DNA from: Bog-756 sp963835465
GTDB lineage: Bacteria > Actinomycetota > Acidimicrobiia > Acidimicrobiales > RAAP-2
Length of the DNA stretch: 64,000 nucleotides
Reading direction: 5' to 3'
Assembly: GCA_963835465.1 (NCBI GenBank)
Contig: CAWIFR010000002.1
Location: 310,001-374,000 of the forward strand
A program made the translations under genes and the position numbers. Shown here one piece after another: positions 25,417-34,317 of the stretch. The notes below the pieces were generated by a model. The model was not told the DNA's origin. It saw only the letters and a list, made by a program, of their open reading frames with translations, and did no database searches. How positions within the stretch are numbered: the first letter of the stretch is position 1; each line of letters opens with the position of its first letter.

Positions 25417-26630
25417 GCCCGGAGCCCACATCGGATGGCCTCACGGCCTTCGCCGGCCTGCGGGTGGTGGAGATGGGCGTGTGGGTGGCCGCCCCGTCGG
25501 CCGCCGCATTGCTGGCCGACTGGGGTGCCGACGTGATCAAGGTCGAGGCGCCGGCCGGCGACCCCATGCGCCAGGTGTTCGGGTCCCTGGGCATCGAGAG
25601 CGATATGCCCAACCCGGCCTTCGCCTTGGACAACCGCGGGAAGCGCAGCGTCGTCCTCAATCTGCGGGAGGATGAGGGTCGGCGCCACCTGGAGGAACTG
25701 TTGGACACGGCGGATGTCTTCGTCAGCAACCTGCGCCCTGACTCCCTCGACGGTCTGGGTCTGGCGCCCGCCGCCACTGTGGCCCGTCACCCCCGCCTGG
25801 TGTACTGCAGCATCAGCGGCTACGGGCTCCGGGGTGACGAACGGGACCGTCCCACCTACGACATCGGGGCGTTCTGGGCCCGTTCGGGCCTGTCCGTCCA
25901 GATGGCCGACTCGGAGGGGAACCCGCTCAACGCCCGAGGCGGTATCGGTGACCACATCACCGGCCTGGCCGCCCTGGCCGGCCTGCTCGCCGCCGTGATG
26001 GAGCAGCGGGCCACCGGTCGGGGTCGGGTCGTCGAGGCCTCACTGCTCCGGACGGGCACCTACGTGCTCGGGTGGGATCTGGGCTTGCAGATGACCCTGG
26101 GCAAGGTGGCCCGGGCCGAGCCGAGAGACCGGAACCAGGCCCCGCTCATGAATCCCTACCGGGCCGGCGACGGACGCTGGTTCTTCTTCACCGGTCTGGA
26201 GGCGGCCCGCCACATCCCGGCCGTGTGCCGGGCCCTGGGCCGCCCGGACCTGCTGGACGACCCGAGATTCGCCGACGCCGGCGCAATCCGCCGCAATCGG
26301 GCCGAGGTGATCGCCCTGCTGGACGAGATCGTGGCCCAGCATCCCCTCGACGTCTGGGCGGAGCGGTTCGACCAGGAGGGTGTCTGGTGGGCGCCGGCCC
26401 AGACCCCGGCCGAGGTGGTCGAAGACCCGCAGTTGCTGGCCAACGACGGGATCGCCGAGATCGACGGCGGTGCCACCGGAGCGGTGCAGCGGTCGGTCAA
26501 CGGACCGATCACCTTCTCCGACGTGGACGTCCGCCGCTACGCACCGGTCCCCGCGCTCGGCCAGCACACCGAGGAGGTTCTGGCCGAGCTGGCCGATCGG
26601 GCACAGTCCCGGCCCGGAGCAGCCCCCTAG
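25413..26630 (+). CDS. CaiB/BaiF-type (family III) CoA transferase
   Basis: A 405-residue family III CoA transferase. The N-terminal FAGLRVVEMGVWVAAPSAA, ADWGADVIKVEAPAGDPMR and DNRGKRSVVLNL motifs are characteristic, and RPTYDIGAFWARSG holds the candidate catalytic aspartate. GTG start overlaps the ligase stop (GTGA), so the two are coupled, suggesting that the ligase and transferase activate or recycle the same acid. Its stop codon overlaps that of the convergent ACAD gene by a few bases. It is a clear paralogue of the protein at 19244. Confidence 0.92.
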   Translation: MSPEPTSDGLTAFAGLRVVEMGVWVAAPSAAALLADWGADVIKVEAPAGDPMRQVFGSLGIESDMPNPAFALDNRGKRSVVLNLREDEGRRHLEELLDTADVFVSNLRPDSLDGLGLAPAATVARHPRLVYCSISGYGLRGDERDRPTYDIGAFWARSGLSVQMADSEGNPLNARGGIGDHITGLAALAGLLAAVMEQRATGRGRVVEASLLRTGTYVLGWDLGLQMTLGKVARAEPRDRNQAPLMNPYRAGDGRWFFFTGLEAARHIPAVCRALGRPDLLDDPRFADAGAIRRNRAEVIALLDEIVAQHPLDVWAERFDQEGVWWAPAQTPAEVVEDPQLLANDGIAEIDGGATGAVQRSVNGPITFSDVDVRRYAPVPALGQHTEEVLAELADRAQSRPGAAP

Positions 26631-27790
26631 TTTCGGGCCCGAGCCAACAGGCCCCGGGCGATCACCAGCCGCTGGATCTCGTTGGTCCCCTCACCGATGA
26701 CCATCAAAGGGGCGTCGCGGTAGTAGCGCTCGACGGGAAGGTCCGTGGTGTAGCCGACGCCCCCGTGGATGCGCATGGCCTCGGTGGCCAGCTCCAGCGC
26801 CGTCTCGCTGGCGAAGAGTTTGGCCATCCCGGCCTCCACATCGCAGCGGAGCCCGGCCATCTTCCGCTCGGCGGCATTGCGGGTCAGGAGGCGGGAGGCC
26901 TCCAGGCGGGTGGCCATGTCGGCCAACTTGAGCTGGATGGCCTGGTGCCCGGCGATGGGCTTGCCGAAGGTGCTCCGCTCTTGGGCGTAGGCGAGGGCGG
27001 CGTCGAAGGCGGCGCGTGCCACCCCGACCGCCCGGGAGGCGATGTTGATGCGTCCCACCTCGAGCACACCCAGGATCTGGGGTAGGCCCCGACCGGCCTC
27101 GCCGATGAGGTTGGCGACGGGGACCCGGTGGTCGGTGTAGGCCATCTCCACGGTCTCGACGCCCCGGTAGCCGAGCTTGCCCACGTGCTTGCTCACGGTG
27201 ATCCCTTCGAAGCTCGGCCCGGGCTCCTTTTCGACGATGAAGGCGGAGATCCCCTCCTCGGTGCGAGCGGCCAGGGCGACGACGCCGGCCCGCTCGCCAT
27301 TGGTCACCCACGCCTTGGTGCCGTTCAGTACGTACTCCTCCCCGTCCCGACGGGCCTTGCAGGCGATGTTGCGGGTGTCGCTGCCGGCGTCCGGCTCGGA
27401 GAGTGAGAGGGCACCCCGCCGCTCGCCGGTGGCCATGACCGGCAGGAACCGCTGCTTCTGCTCTTCGGTGCCATGAGCCATGAGGAGGGTGGCCGCCATG
27501 GTGTGGGTGTTGATCACCCCGGTCAGACTCATCCACCCGTAGGCCAGCTCCTCGATGACGCCGATGTAGGTCAGCAGGTCGAGGCCGAGCCCGCCGTAGG
27601 CCTCGGGGATGGTGATGCCGAAGAGCCCGAGGGTGCGCATCTGCTCGATGATGTCGGCGGGGAATCGGTCCTCATGCTCGAACTCGGAGGCGACCGGGAT
27701 GACCTCGCGTGCGACGAACTTCCGGACGGTGTCGATGATCTCCTGTCGCACGTCGTCGCCGGTGGTGCCGCTCGCGTCCGTAGTCTGCAT
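26627..27790 (-). CDS. Acyl-CoA dehydrogenase
   Basis: A 387-residue conventional ACAD. Signatures: LSEPDAGSDTRNIACKA, GTKAWVTNG, ERSTFGKPIAGHQAIQ, RIHGGVGYTTDLPVERYYRDA and the catalytic glutamate in IGEGTNEIQR. This is the only ACAD in the window with the standard EGT motif, so it is most likely a homotetrameric enzyme on linear or branched short/medium acyl-CoA. Start ATG at 27790 (MQTTDASGTTGDD). It is divergent from the ligase at 27846 with a gap of only 55 bases, in which both promoters must lie. Confidence 0.95.
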   Translation of the reverse strand: MQTTDASGTTGDDVRQEIIDTVRKFVAREVIPVASEFEHEDRFPADIIEQMRTLGLFGITIPEAYGGLGLDLLTYIGVIEELAYGWMSLTGVINTHTMAATLLMAHGTEEQKQRFLPVMATGERRGALSLSEPDAGSDTRNIACKARRDGEEYVLNGTKAWVTNGERAGVVALAARTEEGISAFIVEKEPGPSFEGITVSKHVGKLGYRGVETVEMAYTDHRVPVANLIGEAGRGLPQILGVLEVGRINIASRAVGVARAAFDAALAYAQERSTFGKPIAGHQAIQLKLADMATRLEASRLLTRNAAERKMAGLRCDVEAGMAKLFASETALELATEAMRIHGGVGYTTDLPVERYYRDAPLMVIGEGTNEIQRLVIARGLLARARN

Positions 27791-27845
27791 AACCGGGAAG
27801 TGTACCTCTGGTAAATGTTGACGGTCGATCTCAATTTGGAGAAGA

Positions 27846-29366
27846 ATGTTTCCAATGGGATCGGCACTGCTGCATGAGGCGCTCCAGCAGGCCGCGCACC
27901 GATTCGGGGATCGCGACGCACTGCGGAGTGGGGACGAGCGCTGGTCCTTCCTCGACCTCGAGGGAATCAGCAACGCCTTCGCCCGCCATCTGGCCGCACG
28001 CGGCGTCGGCGTCGGTGACCGAGTGGCGCTGATGATGGCCAACCGCATGGAGTTCGTCGTCGCCGTCCACGCGGTGAGCAAGCTCGGTGGGGCGGCCGTC
28101 CTGGTGAGCCCGGCCTGGAAGCGGGCCGAGGTCCAGCACGCCCTCGACCTGACCGGGCCCGTGCACGCGGTGGCCGACGGTGACACGTCTCCGCTGCTGG
28201 TCGACTGCCTGGGCGCCGACGCCGTCACCGACCTCGACGACCCCGCACCCGACCCCTTCGCCCACAGTTGGGCGTTCACGGCGGCCCCCGCCGTCGAGGC
28301 CGACGACGAATCTGTCCTCGTCTTCAGCTCGGGGACGACGGGCCTCCCCAAGGCCGTCCGCCACACCCATGCCTCGATGGGTCTGGCCACCGAGCACTGG
28401 GTCACCGTGCTGGGGCTCGGCCAAGACGATCGGTTCCAGGTGGCCACGCCCCCTTCCCACATCCTCGGGCTGCTGAATCTGCTCGCCGCGGTGTCCGCCG
28501 GCGCCACGGTCCGACTGCACCGGCGGTTCGACCTCGACGAGGTACTGGCACGGATCGCCAGCGAGCGGATGACCCTCGAGATGGCCGTTGCACCCATCGC
28601 CTTGGCCTTGGCCAACCATCCCCACCTCGAGGACCACGACCTTTCCTCCCTCCGCTACATCATGTGGGGAGCTACACCGGTCACCGAGAGCGTGGCCGAG
28701 ATCGTGACCGAGCGGACCGGCGTGCGATGGCTCCCGGCCTACGGGGCCAGTGAGGTGCCGGTGATCGCCGCCAACCCCGTGGACCGCCCCGACCAATGGC
28801 GGCTGGACTCCGCCGGGTTGCCACCGGCTGGCGTCGAGCTCAGGGTCGCCGACCTCGAGACGGGTGAGGTCCTGCCCAGCGGGGAGGTCGGGGAGATCCA
28901 GGTGAGGAGCCGGTCGGTCATGGCCGGCTACCTGCCCGATGAGGCCACCACCGACGCGTTCGCCGACGGCTGGTACCGGACCGGCGACGTCGGGTGGCTC
29001 GAGTCCGAGGGCTGGGTCCACCTGACCGACCGCTCGAAGGAGATGATCAAGGTCAACGGATTCCAGGTGGCGCCGGCGGAGGTCGAGGCGGTGCTGCTCC
29101 GACACCCGGCCGTGCTCGACTGCGCGGTGTTCGGCGTGGCCGACCAGCGGGCAGGGGAGGTGCCGGCGGCCGCCGTCGCCCTTTCCTCACCGGTAACCGA
29201 CGGTGAGCTCCAGGCCCTGGTGGCCGACTCGCTGGCCACCTACAAGCGTCTGCACTACCTGGTGGTGGTGGACGACATTCCGCGCCTCCCGTCGGGCAAG
29301 GTCCTGCGCCGCACGCTCCGGGACGAGTGGTCGGCCAGGCTCATCGCCGGTGGGGGGACCGACTGA
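27846..29366 (+). CDS. Acyl-CoA ligase (AMP-binding)
   Basis: A 506-residue ANL-superfamily ligase with FSSGTTGLPKAVRHTH, PAYGASEVPVI, WYRTGDVGWLES, LTDRSKEMIKVNGFQVAP and the C-terminal PSGKVLRR lysine motif. ATG at 27846 with GGAGAA close upstream; the ATG three codons later (MGSALLHEAL) is an alternative. Stop and start overlap with the small ACAD gene at 29366 (TGATG), giving an operon ligase - ACAD small - ACAD large - crotonase. This grouping is a compact acyl-CoA activation and dehydrogenation unit. Resembles medium-chain or 4-coumarate-type ligases in length. Confidence 0.93.
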   Translation: MFPMGSALLHEALQQAAHRFGDRDALRSGDERWSFLDLEGISNAFARHLAARGVGVGDRVALMMANRMEFVVAVHAVSKLGGAAVLVSPAWKRAEVQHALDLTGPVHAVADGDTSPLLVDCLGADAVTDLDDPAPDPFAHSWAFTAAPAVEADDESVLVFSSGTTGLPKAVRHTHASMGLATEHWVTVLGLGQDDRFQVATPPSHILGLLNLLAAVSAGATVRLHRRFDLDEVLARIASERMTLEMAVAPIALALANHPHLEDHDLSSLRYIMWGATPVTESVAEIVTERTGVRWLPAYGASEVPVIAANPVDRPDQWRLDSAGLPPAGVELRVADLETGEVLPSGEVGEIQVRSRSVMAGYLPDEATTDAFADGWYRTGDVGWLESEGWVHLTDRSKEMIKVNGFQVAPAEVEAVLLRHPAVLDCAVFGVADQRAGEVPAAAVALSSPVTDGELQALVADSLATYKRLHYLVVVDDIPRLPSGKVLRRTLRDEWSARLIAGGGTD

Positions 29367-30400
29367 TGGATGTCCGCTTCTCCCCGGAGCAACAGGCCCT
29401 TCGGGAGTCGGCCGCCCGGTTGGTCGATCAGCTGGGTCCCCACGCCGTCGGCGAGCTGGACGACCCCGAACGGTCGGCCAAATTGGACGCGGCGGTGACG
29501 GCGTCCGGGTGGCGGGAGCTCCGGAGCGGCATCGAAGGCGACGAACCGGTGGCGTCCGGTGTAGAGGTGGGTATCGTCGCCGAGGAGCTCGGCCGCGGCC
29601 TGGCCGACGTGTCGTTCTTCGGCCCGACCCTGGCCGGGGAGCTCCGACGAATGGGCGGCGCGCCACCCGGTGCCGAGATCGAGACCGTGGCCCTGAGCGG
29701 TGACCTCCTCTCGATGGCTCGGGTCATCGACGGCCGGCTCCCGTCGGCCGTGGCCGTCGATGCGCAGGGCTCGACCCACGCCCTCGTACTGGTACCGGGT
29801 CCCGAGGGGGACCGCCTGGGCCGGGTCGAACTGGACCGGTTGCCGGCCGGTCTCGACCTGACCCGTCCGTCGGTAGCCATCGAGGGGGCGTCCGTGGTCC
29901 CGGTGCCCACCGATCGACCGATCAGCGCCGACCAACTGACCCGGTGGACCGCCCTCGGAGTGGCTTTGGCCTGCGGGGACCTGGTGGGGACCATGGCAGG
30001 GGCCGTGCAGTTGGCCAGCGCCTACGCCGCCGAGCGGCGGCAGTACGGGGCCCCCATCGGATCATTCCAGGCCATCCAGCACCTCCTGGCCGACGCCTTC
30101 GTGCTCTCCGAAGGTGCCCGCAGCGCCACGCTGCACGCCGCCTGGGCCGTGGACGCGCTCGATCCGGCCGACGCCCTGGCCGCGGCATCGGTAGCCAAGG
30201 CCTACTGCGCCCGGGCGGGGCGCACGGTGGGGGAGACGGCCATCCAGGTGCATGGCGGGATCGGCAACACCTGGGAGTGCTTGGCTCACGTCTACCTCCG
30301 ACGGGCCCTGCTGTCGACCGAGCTGTTGGGCGACGCGGGCGTCAGCCTCTCGCGGGTGCTCCGGCACCGGGGCATTGGGAGCGCCGATGGACTTTCGTGA
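29366..30400 (+). CDS. Acyl-CoA dehydrogenase, small (beta-type) subunit
   Basis: A 344-residue ACAD-fold protein with a diverged N-terminal half and a recognisable C-terminal domain (ERRQYGAPIGSFQAIQHLLAD; AIQVHGGIGNTWECLAHVYLRRA). There is no EGT glutamate loop. The start overlaps the ligase stop and its end overlaps the large ACAD at 30387 by 14 bases. The same small/large pairing is seen at 6742-8834, so the island carries two predicted heteromeric ACADs of the steroid-catabolism type. Confidence 0.88.
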   Translation: MDVRFSPEQQALRESAARLVDQLGPHAVGELDDPERSAKLDAAVTASGWRELRSGIEGDEPVASGVEVGIVAEELGRGLADVSFFGPTLAGELRRMGGAPPGAEIETVALSGDLLSMARVIDGRLPSAVAVDAQGSTHALVLVPGPEGDRLGRVELDRLPAGLDLTRPSVAIEGASVVPVPTDRPISADQLTRWTALGVALACGDLVGTMAGAVQLASAYAAERRQYGAPIGSFQAIQHLLADAFVLSEGARSATLHAAWAVDALDPADALAAASVAKAYCARAGRTVGETAIQVHGGIGNTWECLAHVYLRRALLSTELLGDAGVSLSRVLRHRGIGSADGLS

Positions 30401-31516
30401 CTCCGAGCCCGAGGCGGCATTCCGACTGCGGTTGCGGGAGTGGCTGGCCACGAACAATCCCGGGCTCCCCACCTCGTCGACCGACGACAAGTACTGGGCC
30501 GGCATGGCCGCTTGGCACCGGTCCCTCCACGACGCCGGCTTCTTCGGCATGTCGTGGCCCAAGGCCATCGGCGGCCAGGAGCTGCCCACCGTGTTCGAGG
30601 TGATCGTCGACGAGGAGCTGGCCGCGGCCGGCGCCCCGCCCCGGCCGAGTCTCGGCTACCTGGTCCAGGGCATCCTCGAGCACGGCAGCGCCGAGATCAA
30701 GCAGCGGTTCCTCCCGGGCATCGTCAACGGGCGGGACCGGTGGTGCCAGGGGTTCAGTGAGCCCGATGCCGGCTCTGACCTCGCCTCCCTGCGCACCCGG
30801 GCCGACCGGGACGGCGACGAGTTCGTCATCACTGGCCACAAGGTGTGGACCAGCTACTCGGATGAGGCCGAATGGTGCCTGCTCCTGGCCCGCACCGACC
30901 ATGACGTCGCCAAGCACCGCGGCATCTCGGCGTTCGCCGTCCCCATGCGGCAACCGGGCATCGAGCAACGACCCCTGCGGATGATCAACGGGGTCACCAA
31001 GGAGTTCGGCGAGGTGCTGTTCGATGGCGCCCGGGTCCCTGCCGTCAACATGATCGGAATACCCGGAGAGGGCTGGCCCCTGGCCATGACGGTGGTGAGC
31101 CACGAGCGGGAGCCCGGCGAGCTCGGGTACGTGGCCCGGTACAGCAAGGTGGTCAACGACCTCACCCGGAGGGTCCAGGCCGACCCCGGCCGCTTCCGAC
31201 CCGAGCAGGTCCGTGACCTCGCCTGGGCCATGGTCGAAGTCGAGATGCTGGGCCTCCACGTGCGCCGGCGCCTGTCGGACCGGCTGGACGGGATCTCCCA
31301 CGGCCCGGAGGGCTCGGTCGACAAGCTGCTCATGACCTGGACGGAACAGGCCGTCGGTCACGCCACCCTCGGTATCGGAGGGATCGCCGCGGCCGGGGGG
31401 ACGAGACGTCCCTGAACACCTATCTCTACAGCCGGGCCCAGAGCGTCATGGGGGGGACGTCCCAGATCCAGCGGAACCTGGTGGCCCGACGCATCCTCGG
31501 CCTGCCCACCTCATAG
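30387..31516 (+). CDS. Acyl-CoA dehydrogenase, large (alpha-type) subunit (one frame break)
   Basis: An ACAD of about 376 residues: WCQGFSEPDAGSDLASL, GHKVWTSYSD, and a long helical C-terminus. In a run of six G at 31395-31400 the frame is lost; adding one G restores the family ending (ETSLNTYLYSRAQSVMGGTSQ, then IQRNLVARRILGLPTS) with a stop at 31514-31516. As in the other large subunit, the EGT position is GGT. Start MDFRDSEPEAAF at 30387 lies within the end of the small-subunit gene. Likely heteromeric partner of the 29366 product. Confidence 0.88.
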
Positions 31517-31600
31517 CGAGCAGTGCTCGCCGATGGCCTCCGGCCGCCGCCGACGGCGCGCCACCGCAACGGAAACACCGTTCTGGATGGAAAAGATCGA

Positions 31601-31609
31601 TGCTATCGT
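31601..31609 (+). promoter_or_regulatory. Extended -10 upstream of crotonase gene
   Basis: TGCTATCGT is an extended -10 box about 30 bases before the ATG at 31640, preceded by GGAAAAGATCGA. It resembles the TGCTATCAT box before the Rieske gene. A GGGGAGGAG ribosome-binding site follows. Confidence 0.45.
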
Positions 31610-31639
31610 CACAGGGCCGCGAACGGGGAGGAGCCACCC

Positions 31640-32422
31640 ATGACTACCTACGACGTGCCCGATGAGCTGGAGGTCCGGATCGAGGGGCCGGTGCGGGTGG
31701 TCACCCTCAATCGACCTGAGCAGCTCAACGCCACCAACCACGAGCTCCACCGGGGCCTGGCCGGACTCTTCCCGCAGATCGACGCCGACGAGGACGCCCG
31801 TGCCGTGGTGCTGACCGGCAACGGCAAGGCCTTCTCGGCGGGGGGCGACTTCACCTATATCGACGAGCTCTCACGGGATGCCGGCATGCGCAAGGAGACG
31901 CTGGTCCATGGTCGACAGATCGTGACCGGCATGGTGGGATGTCGGGTGCCGATCGTGGCCGCCGTGAACGGCCCGGCCGTCGGGCTGGGGTGCAGCCTGG
32001 TGGCCCTGTCCGACATCGTCTTCATGGCCGAGAGTGCCCACCTCGCCGACCCCCATGTGCTGATCGGCCTGGTGGCCGCCGACGGCGGGCCGGTGACGTG
32101 GCCCCTCATGATCAGCCTGCAGCTGGCCAAGGAGTACGCCCTGACCGGCGACCGCATCCCGGCCGAGCGGGCCGCGGCGATCGGACTCGTCAACCACGTC
32201 TGTGCCGACGGCGACGTGTTGGAGCGGGCCCTGGCCTGTGCCCACCGGATCGCCAAGCTGCCCCAACGGGCGGTCGAGGACACCAAGCGAATCCTCAACC
32301 TCCACCTCGAGCGGGCCGTCGTTGCCACCCTCGACTTCGCCCTCAGCGCCGAGGACCGGTCGTTCGTCTCCTCCGAACTCCGGGCCAACCTCGATCGACT
32401 CCTGCCGTCGGAGGGCCAGTAG
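31640..32422 (+). CDS. Crotonase-fold protein lacking both hydratase glutamates
   Basis: A 260-residue enoyl-CoA hydratase/isomerase-family protein. The CoA-binding oxyanion hole is intact (FSAGGDFTYID; NGPAVGLGCSLVALSDIVF), but the two glutamates of hydratases are replaced: the position after GLGC is Ser and the segment normally PExxxG reads DPHVLIGL. It is therefore unlikely to be a classical hydratase; isomerase, hydrolase or ring-cleaving activity are options in this fold. It follows the ACAD pair and has its own extended -10 promoter. Start MTTYDVPDELEV at 31640 with GGGGAGGAG upstream. Confidence 0.87.
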   Translation: MTTYDVPDELEVRIEGPVRVVTLNRPEQLNATNHELHRGLAGLFPQIDADEDARAVVLTGNGKAFSAGGDFTYIDELSRDAGMRKETLVHGRQIVTGMVGCRVPIVAAVNGPAVGLGCSLVALSDIVFMAESAHLADPHVLIGLVAADGGPVTWPLMISLQLAKEYALTGDRIPAERAAAIGLVNHVCADGDVLERALACAHRIAKLPQRAVEDTKRILNLHLERAVVATLDFALSAEDRSFVSSELRANLDRLLPSEGQ

Positions 32423-32528
32423 CGCGAGGTGGCGGGTACGTCGGAGGCGGAGGACCCGGGGGGCGTCCCCCATCCAGAATCCCGTTCTCTCCAGATGAAC
32501 GGGACGGCACCGCTCCATGAGATTCACG

Positions 32529-32558
32529 TATCTTCCCATATCGGGTACCCTTTCTCTA
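32529..32558 (+). promoter_or_regulatory. Leaderless promoter of TetR paralogue 2
   Basis: TACCCT at 32546-32551 followed by 7 bases and a GTG start, with TTCCC and CGGGTAC in the same places as before TetR paralogue 1. No ribosome-binding site is visible. The CCC-ATATC-GGG arrangement just upstream may be part of an autoregulatory operator. Confidence 0.55.
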
Positions 32559-33269
32559 GTGACCAAGCACGAGTTGTCCGCCGAGCCTCTCGAGCCCGAC
32601 GGCCTGAGTTGGCGGGAGCAGGCGGTGGCGCGCTCGCTCGACTCAGCCCGGGTGCGGGCCGAGACGAGGGTGCAGCGCTTCCTCGATGCCGCCATCGAAC
32701 TGTTCAACTCCGGATCCGGGAAGGACTTCACCGTCCAGGAGGTGGTGGACCGCTCGGGCCAGTCGCTCCGCAGCTTCTACCAGTACTTCGGGGGAAAGCA
32801 CGAGCTCCTGCTGGCGCTGTTCGAGGAATCGGTCCGCTCCACGACGCAGTACCTACGGGAGCGGATCGCCTCGGAGGACGACCCGCTCGAACGCCTCCAC
32901 TGCTTCGTCGTCGAGTACTACCGACTGTGCCGCCCCAGCGACGAGGACGCCACCGAGGCACTGGGACGGGCGCCGTTCATGGCCGAGTTCGCCCAGCAGC
33001 TGCTCACCGAGCATCCCAAAGAGGCGGCCCGGGTGTTCGCCCCTCTGGTGACCTTGTTCGAAGAGGTCCTCGACGACGCCGCCACCGCAGGATCGGTTCG
33101 GACCGGCCCGCATCACGGGCCGATCGTCGGCGTGGTCCTGGAGGCCATCATGTTCAACTCATTCTCGTCGACGATCGGCGGTGTCTCCGATCGGCCCAAC
33201 GGCGAGAGCTCGGCTGAGGACCTGTGGGATCTGATCTTCAACGGCATCGGTACCGACACCACGGCGTGA
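32559..33269 (+). CDS. TetR-family regulator, paralogue 2
   Basis: A 236-residue intact TetR/AcrR repressor. The HTH is FTVQEVVDRSGQSLRSFYQYF (residues ~55-75, quoted in family form), followed by GGKHELLLALFEESVR and a helical ligand-binding domain. The start is the GTG at 32559, placed 7 bases after a -10 box; an earlier in-frame ATG at 32517 would place the promoter inside the gene. It lies at the downstream edge of the beta-oxidation cluster and shares most residues with the frameshifted copy at 16163, so the pair arose by duplication within the island and probably recognises the same or similar operators. Confidence 0.92.
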   Translation: MTKHELSAEPLEPDGLSWREQAVARSLDSARVRAETRVQRFLDAAIELFNSGSGKDFTVQEVVDRSGQSLRSFYQYFGGKHELLLALFEESVRSTTQYLRERIASEDDPLERLHCFVVEYYRLCRPSDEDATEALGRAPFMAEFAQQLLTEHPKEAARVFAPLVTLFEEVLDDAATAGSVRTGPHHGPIVGVVLEAIMFNSFSSTIGGVSDRPNGESSAEDLWDLIFNGIGTDTTA

Positions 33270-33381
33270 CGGTCCGCGCTCCCTCGTCCCGGCTGACTTC
33301 CGGGTCCACGGCTGGTCTCGGGCCGGGGCGCCACCGGCCTCGACCGTCCGCCCCGGCACCGTCGCCACCACGGGGGGCGGC

Positions 33382-34317
33382 GTGAAGGCCGTGCGAAGTA
33401 TCGACGGGGGAGTGGCCGTCGTCGATGTCGACGAACCGCCCGGTATGGGCGAGGTACTCGACATGAGGGCGACCAGCATCTGTGGGTCGGACCTGAGCTA
33501 CATCCGCTTCGGCAGTCGTAACATCCTGGGCCACGAACTCGCCGGCGTGCGGGCCGACGGCACCGCTGTGGTCGTCGAAGCCATCTACGGCTGCATGGCA
33601 TGCGACCAGTGCGCCCGCGGTGCCTACAACCTGTGCCCCACCCATGGGCAACGGGCCCTCGGCATCACCGCCGACGGCGGTATGGCCGAACAGTTCCGGG
33701 CTCCGACGGCCCGCCTGGTCCCGCTGCCTTCGGGGCTGGCCGTGGACGATGCGCCCATCGTGGAGCCAGCCGCGGTGTCCTGGCACGCGTTGCGCCTGGC
33801 CGACACCCGCCCGGGCATGCGGGTGGCCGTGATCGGCGCCGGGGCGCTGGGGCTCCTGGCCGTCTCCGGTGCCCGACGGATGGGCGGCGAGGAAGTCGCC
33901 CTGGAGGCGAGGCATCCGCACCAGCGGGAGGCCGGCGAGCGCGTGGGTGGTCGTATCGGAACCGAAGGCCTCTACGACGTGGTGGTCGAAGCGGCCGGCA
34001 CGCCGGCGAGCCTGAACCGGTGCGGCGAGCTGGTCACGCCGGGCGGGACCATCGTCGTGCTCGGGGTGCACTTCGGACCGGTCCAGCTCGACTGGATGCC
34101 GCTGTTCCACCGGGAGGCCCGGGTCATTCCGTCGCTCGGCTACTGTGCCCACGCGGGAGGTCGCGAGATGGAGGATGCGGCGGCGATGCTGGCCGAAGAC
34201 CCCGACATTGCCCGAACCTTGATCACCCATCGCTTCCCGATCGCCGACGCGGCCGAGGCATTCCGGGTGGCGTCGGACAAGTCCAGTGGTGCCATCCGGG
34301 TGGTGATCGAGCCATGA
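33382..34317 (+). CDS. Zinc-dependent dehydrogenase (MDR superfamily)
   Basis: A 311-residue alcohol/threonine dehydrogenase-like protein, about 30 residues shorter than typical. It has the catalytic zinc ligands in TSICGSDL and GHEL, a structural-zinc cluster in YGCMACDQCARGAYNLC, and the Rossmann motif VIGAGALGLLAV. The section after VALEARHPHQREAGER is compact, which accounts for the shorter length. Start GTG at 33382 (MKAVRSIDGG). Its stop overlaps the ATG of the VOC gene. Predicted to oxidise a secondary alcohol; it stands next to TetR paralogue 2 and may be under its control. Confidence 0.88.
   Translation: MKAVRSIDGGVAVVDVDEPPGMGEVLDMRATSICGSDLSYIRFGSRNILGHELAGVRADGTAVVVEAIYGCMACDQCARGAYNLCPTHGQRALGITADGGMAEQFRAPTARLVPLPSGLAVDDAPIVEPAAVSWHALRLADTRPGMRVAVIGAGALGLLAVSGARRMGGEEVALEARHPHQREAGERVGGRIGTEGLYDVVVEAAGTPASLNRCGELVTPGGTIVVLGVHFGPVQLDWMPLFHREARVIPSLGYCAHAGGREMEDAAAMLAEDPDIARTLITHRFPIADAAEAFRVASDKSSGAIRVVIEP

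Noticed and set aside
26627..28615. A 662-codon version of the acyl-CoA dehydrogenase
   Set aside because: The extra N-terminal part is antisense to the ligase at 27846 and does not resemble any domain; the ATG at 27790 gives the normal ACAD length.
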